From positions 468,330 through 474,651 of the forward strand of contig CP070791.1 of assembly GCA_020346825.1 (NCBI GenBank): DNA of 6,322 nt, in the 5' to 3' direction. The notes below the pieces were generated by a model. That model did no database searches. It was not told where the DNA came from and was given only the letters and a program-made list of their open reading frames with translations. The stretch's first letter is position 1. Every line of letters starts with the position of its first letter. Positions 4,698 to 6,322 of this stretch are shown here, in pieces. The DNA comes from Candidatus Bathyarchaeota archaeon. Its GTDB lineage: Archaea > Thermoproteota > Bathyarchaeia > Bathyarchaeales > Bathyarchaeaceae. The position numbers and the translations under genes were made by a program.

Positions 4698-4734
4698 AAT
4701 TCAGTTGCTAATCTCCAACTGGGGTTAGAGGATA

Positions 4735-6123
4735 TTGGACCTCAAGGGAAAGCTTTCAGTGGTAAAATTTGGCGGAAGTCTTCTGGACCCAAGAGGAAAG
4801 AACATTCCAACGCTTTTGAAACGCATAAGAGAACTCAAAAACAGATATGATCTGGGGCCAATAGTTGTTCTCTCGGCGCCAAATGGGTTCACCGATAAAC
4901 TTATTGGAGCTGGTGAATCCTACTCGCAGTCTAAACCGGTCTCAATAGATTCCATCTTTTCCTCTTACGAAGGAATAGCGAAGACCTTTGTCAAAGGCAG
5001 ATATTTGAAGCAGCTACTCTCCGAATTGGTGAATTATCGAGATGAGACATATGAAGTTCTCACTTCGATCAACAAAAGATTTCATGGCAACGCGAAGGCA
5101 AAGGTCCTAACCAGTGGCGGAGAACTCCCATTTTCTGTACTCGTGAAATATATTATGAGAGCCAACGGTCTAAACGCATGCCACATTTCCAAGGAACATT
5201 GGCCTGTTGTTACAGATGACAACTTTGAAAATGCTACACCGCTTTATGAGACAAGTAAGAAGAGGATTAACTACCTAATTGAACCTCTAGAAGAGGGTAA
5301 GGTAGTCTCGCAAGCAGGCTTTCTAGGTGTAACATCTGATGGTCTTGAGACAATCCTGGGAAGAGGAGGTTCTGACCTAACTGCCGTCTTCATCTCATGT
5401 CTGCTGCAAAAAAGATACGAGGTGGAGACGCTCTTGTTCAAGGGTGTGTCAGTTCAGAGTGCCGATCCATTGATTGTGGGAGGACAGAAAACGGAACACG
5501 TGACATCACTCAGTTACAACGAAGCTCAAAAGGCCTCTATCATGGGAATGAAGATTGTTCAGGGCATCGCCACGGCAACAGCTAGACGATTCAAACAACC
5601 CATAAAACTGGTGCCAATACATGATCCTGCAAGATTCACGGTAATTCGATCCGAGGGTGCATCCGGCGAGATCGTGAAGTGTGTGACAGGAAAGTCGGGC
5701 TGTGCAATTCTTTCAATGAACGATGAAAAAAGTAGATCCCTAGAAGACTCTTTGCGGATTTGGGAAAGCCGTAACGACTTCCTTGACTTAGGAACTGAGA
5801 CCCTAGAGACAGGAAAGAGAATTCGTGATTTCCTATTTTTGGACTCAGATTTCATTAGAAAAAATGAGGAAAGGTTGAAAGGTTTTGATGAGAACTTGAC
5901 TATCGAATACGGCATTGGCGTAGTCACCCTTATCGGAGACAGGATGAAAGGTTCGCCGGGCGTAGCTTCAATAGCCATAGGAGCCATGCCAGACATCAAC
6001 ATAAAAAGAGGAATCTTTGCACCCCACACCTCTCAAATAATTCTGGTGATTGAAGAAAAAAATGTTGAGGCCACCGTAGCGGCGATCCATCTCAAAAGAG
6101 AGAAGATGAATAGACTTCGTTAG
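4735..6123 (+). CDS. lysC: Aspartate kinase
   Basis: This enzyme phosphorylates L-aspartate to 4-aspartyl phosphate, the first step toward lysine, threonine and methionine. The 462 residues match the usual length of monofunctional aspartokinases. The amino-acid-kinase domain shows KFGGS (11-15), SGGELPFS around Glu130, and GRGGSDLTA (209-217), which holds the Arg and Asp expected at the aspartate/phosphate site. SADPLIVG (242-249) follows, then the helix MGMKIVQGIATATA. That helix usually reads GAKVLHPxA, so the His-Pro is replaced by Gln-Gly. Two C-terminal ACT domains follow: GEIVKCVTGKSGCAILSM (311-328) and GVVTLIGDRMKGSPGVASIA (395-414) with INI at 421-423. These suggest allosteric feedback by an end-product amino acid. 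The TTG at 4735 is backed by AGAGG (4727-4731), though the spacing is only three bases. GTG 4759, giving MVKFGGS, is an alternative. The gene ends with adjacent stops, TAG then TGA. No other pathway gene is adjacent. Confidence 0.93.
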   Translation: MDLKGKLSVVKFGGSLLDPRGKNIPTLLKRIRELKNRYDLGPIVVLSAPNGFTDKLIGAGESYSQSKPVSIDSIFSSYEGIAKTFVKGRYLKQLLSELVNYRDETYEVLTSINKRFHGNAKAKVLTSGGELPFSVLVKYIMRANGLNACHISKEHWPVVTDDNFENATPLYETSKKRINYLIEPLEEGKVVSQAGFLGVTSDGLETILGRGGSDLTAVFISCLLQKRYEVETLLFKGVSVQSADPLIVGGQKTEHVTSLSYNEAQKASIMGMKIVQGIATATARRFKQPIKLVPIHDPARFTVIRSEGASGEIVKCVTGKSGCAILSMNDEKSRSLEDSLRIWESRNDFLDLGTETLETGKRIRDFLFLDSDFIRKNEERLKGFDENLTIEYGIGVVTLIGDRMKGSPGVASIAIGAMPDINIKRGIFAPHTSQIILVIEEKNVEATVAAIHLKREKMNRLR

Positions 6124-6230
6124 TGAATCCAGGTGTCTGTTTGGGTTTTGTGTGTGCGGGAGATAAAGATTTAGCCAACCGAACAAAATTCCGCGTGCAG
6201 GATTTGCAGAAAACTCAGTGCACCTATACT

Positions 6231-6239
6231 CTTAAAAAC
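6231..6239 (+). promoter_or_regulatory. TATA-like element of the right-edge gene
   Basis: CTTAAAAAC lies about 40 bases before ATG 6277. Initiation near 6260 would leave a short leader containing GGAGG. The aspartate kinase stop is over 100 bases upstream, so this gene is probably transcribed separately. Confidence 0.45.
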
Positions 6240-6262
6240 TAATTGAATCTGAATAGAGTGGC

Positions 6263-6267
6263 GGAGG
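6263..6267 (+). promoter_or_regulatory. Shine-Dalgarno sequence of the right-edge gene
   Basis: GGAGG lies nine bases before ATG 6277-6279. A second SD-like GGTGA (6271-6275) is only one base from the ATG and is too close to serve it. Confidence 0.65.
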
Positions 6268-6276
6268 TCGGGTGAA

Positions 6277-6322
6277 ATGGATCTTGTTTCCCTGTTGATA
6301 CAGATTGTTGTAGGCACTGTAG
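6277..6322 (+). CDS. Start of a hydrophobic, probably membrane protein (partial)
   Basis: Only 15 complete codons are visible: MDLVSLLIQIVVGTV. They form a hydrophobic N-terminus like the first membrane helix or a signal anchor. The start is well supported by GGAGG nine bases upstream and a TATA-like element at 6231-6239. The alternative frame from GTG 6272 hits a stop within nine codons. The family cannot be identified from this fragment, and the gene continues beyond the right edge. Confidence 0.65.
   Translation, partial: MDLVSLLIQIVVGTV

Noticed and set aside
5559..6029. 156-codon minus-strand open frame opposite the aspartate kinase gene
   Set aside because: It is antisense to the conserved kinase and ACT domains, with no promoter or recognisable domain.
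1..6322. CRISPR array, tRNA, rRNA, insertion sequence or defence gene cluster
   Set aside because: I found no regularly spaced repeats, cloverleaf, rRNA-like segment, terminal inverted repeats or transposase motifs on either strand.

Overview
The window looks archaeal, most like a mesophilic or moderately thermophilic Thermoproteota lineage of the Bathyarchaeia kind. The evidence is an archaeal/eukaryal-type ATP-dependent DNA ligase, AT-rich TATA boxes about 45-55 bases before several starts, frequent TTG/GTG starts, and a PEF(P)SW-type C-terminal membrane tail of the sort common on Bathyarchaeial surface proteins. Base composition is modest (low to mid 40s % GC by eye). The genus assignment is inference.

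Layout, left to right. (1) Positions 1-1163 (+) hold an ATP-dependent DNA ligase in two reading frames. The end of the DNA-binding domain stops at 165, and the adenylation and OB domains run in another frame from a GTG at 162. The join is a pure (GC)n tract, and about 25 expected residues are missing there. (2) 1361-2221 (+) is an intact MBL-fold metallohydrolase. (3) 2238-3194 (-), convergent with it, is a CaCA-superfamily cation/Ca2+ antiporter with unusual residues in its first alpha-repeat. (4) 3474-4145 (-) is a membrane-anchored, exported molybdopterin oxidoreductase of the sulfite-oxidase fold. Its TAG stop is followed in the same frame by a recognisable PEF-type C-terminal anchor, which a second in-frame stop (TAA) then cuts. 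(5) 4369-4488 (-) is a 39-residue single-pass membrane protein with a strong Shine-Dalgarno sequence. (6) 4735-6123 (+) is an aspartate kinase. (7) 6277-6322 (+) is the first 15 codons of a hydrophobic protein that continues beyond the window.

These genes do not form one operon or pathway. They are mostly single units with their own promoters, alternating in strand. The unifying feature is not a pathway but a repeated DNA element: 10-13 base alternating GC tracts at 147-159, 2195-2204, 4358-4367 and 4631-4640, with degenerate relatives at 1133-1141, 3247-3258, 3334-3344 and 4603-4614. One lies exactly at the ligase break, and several lie at or just after the ends of reading frames. I see no CRISPR array, tRNA, rRNA, transposase or recognisable defence system.
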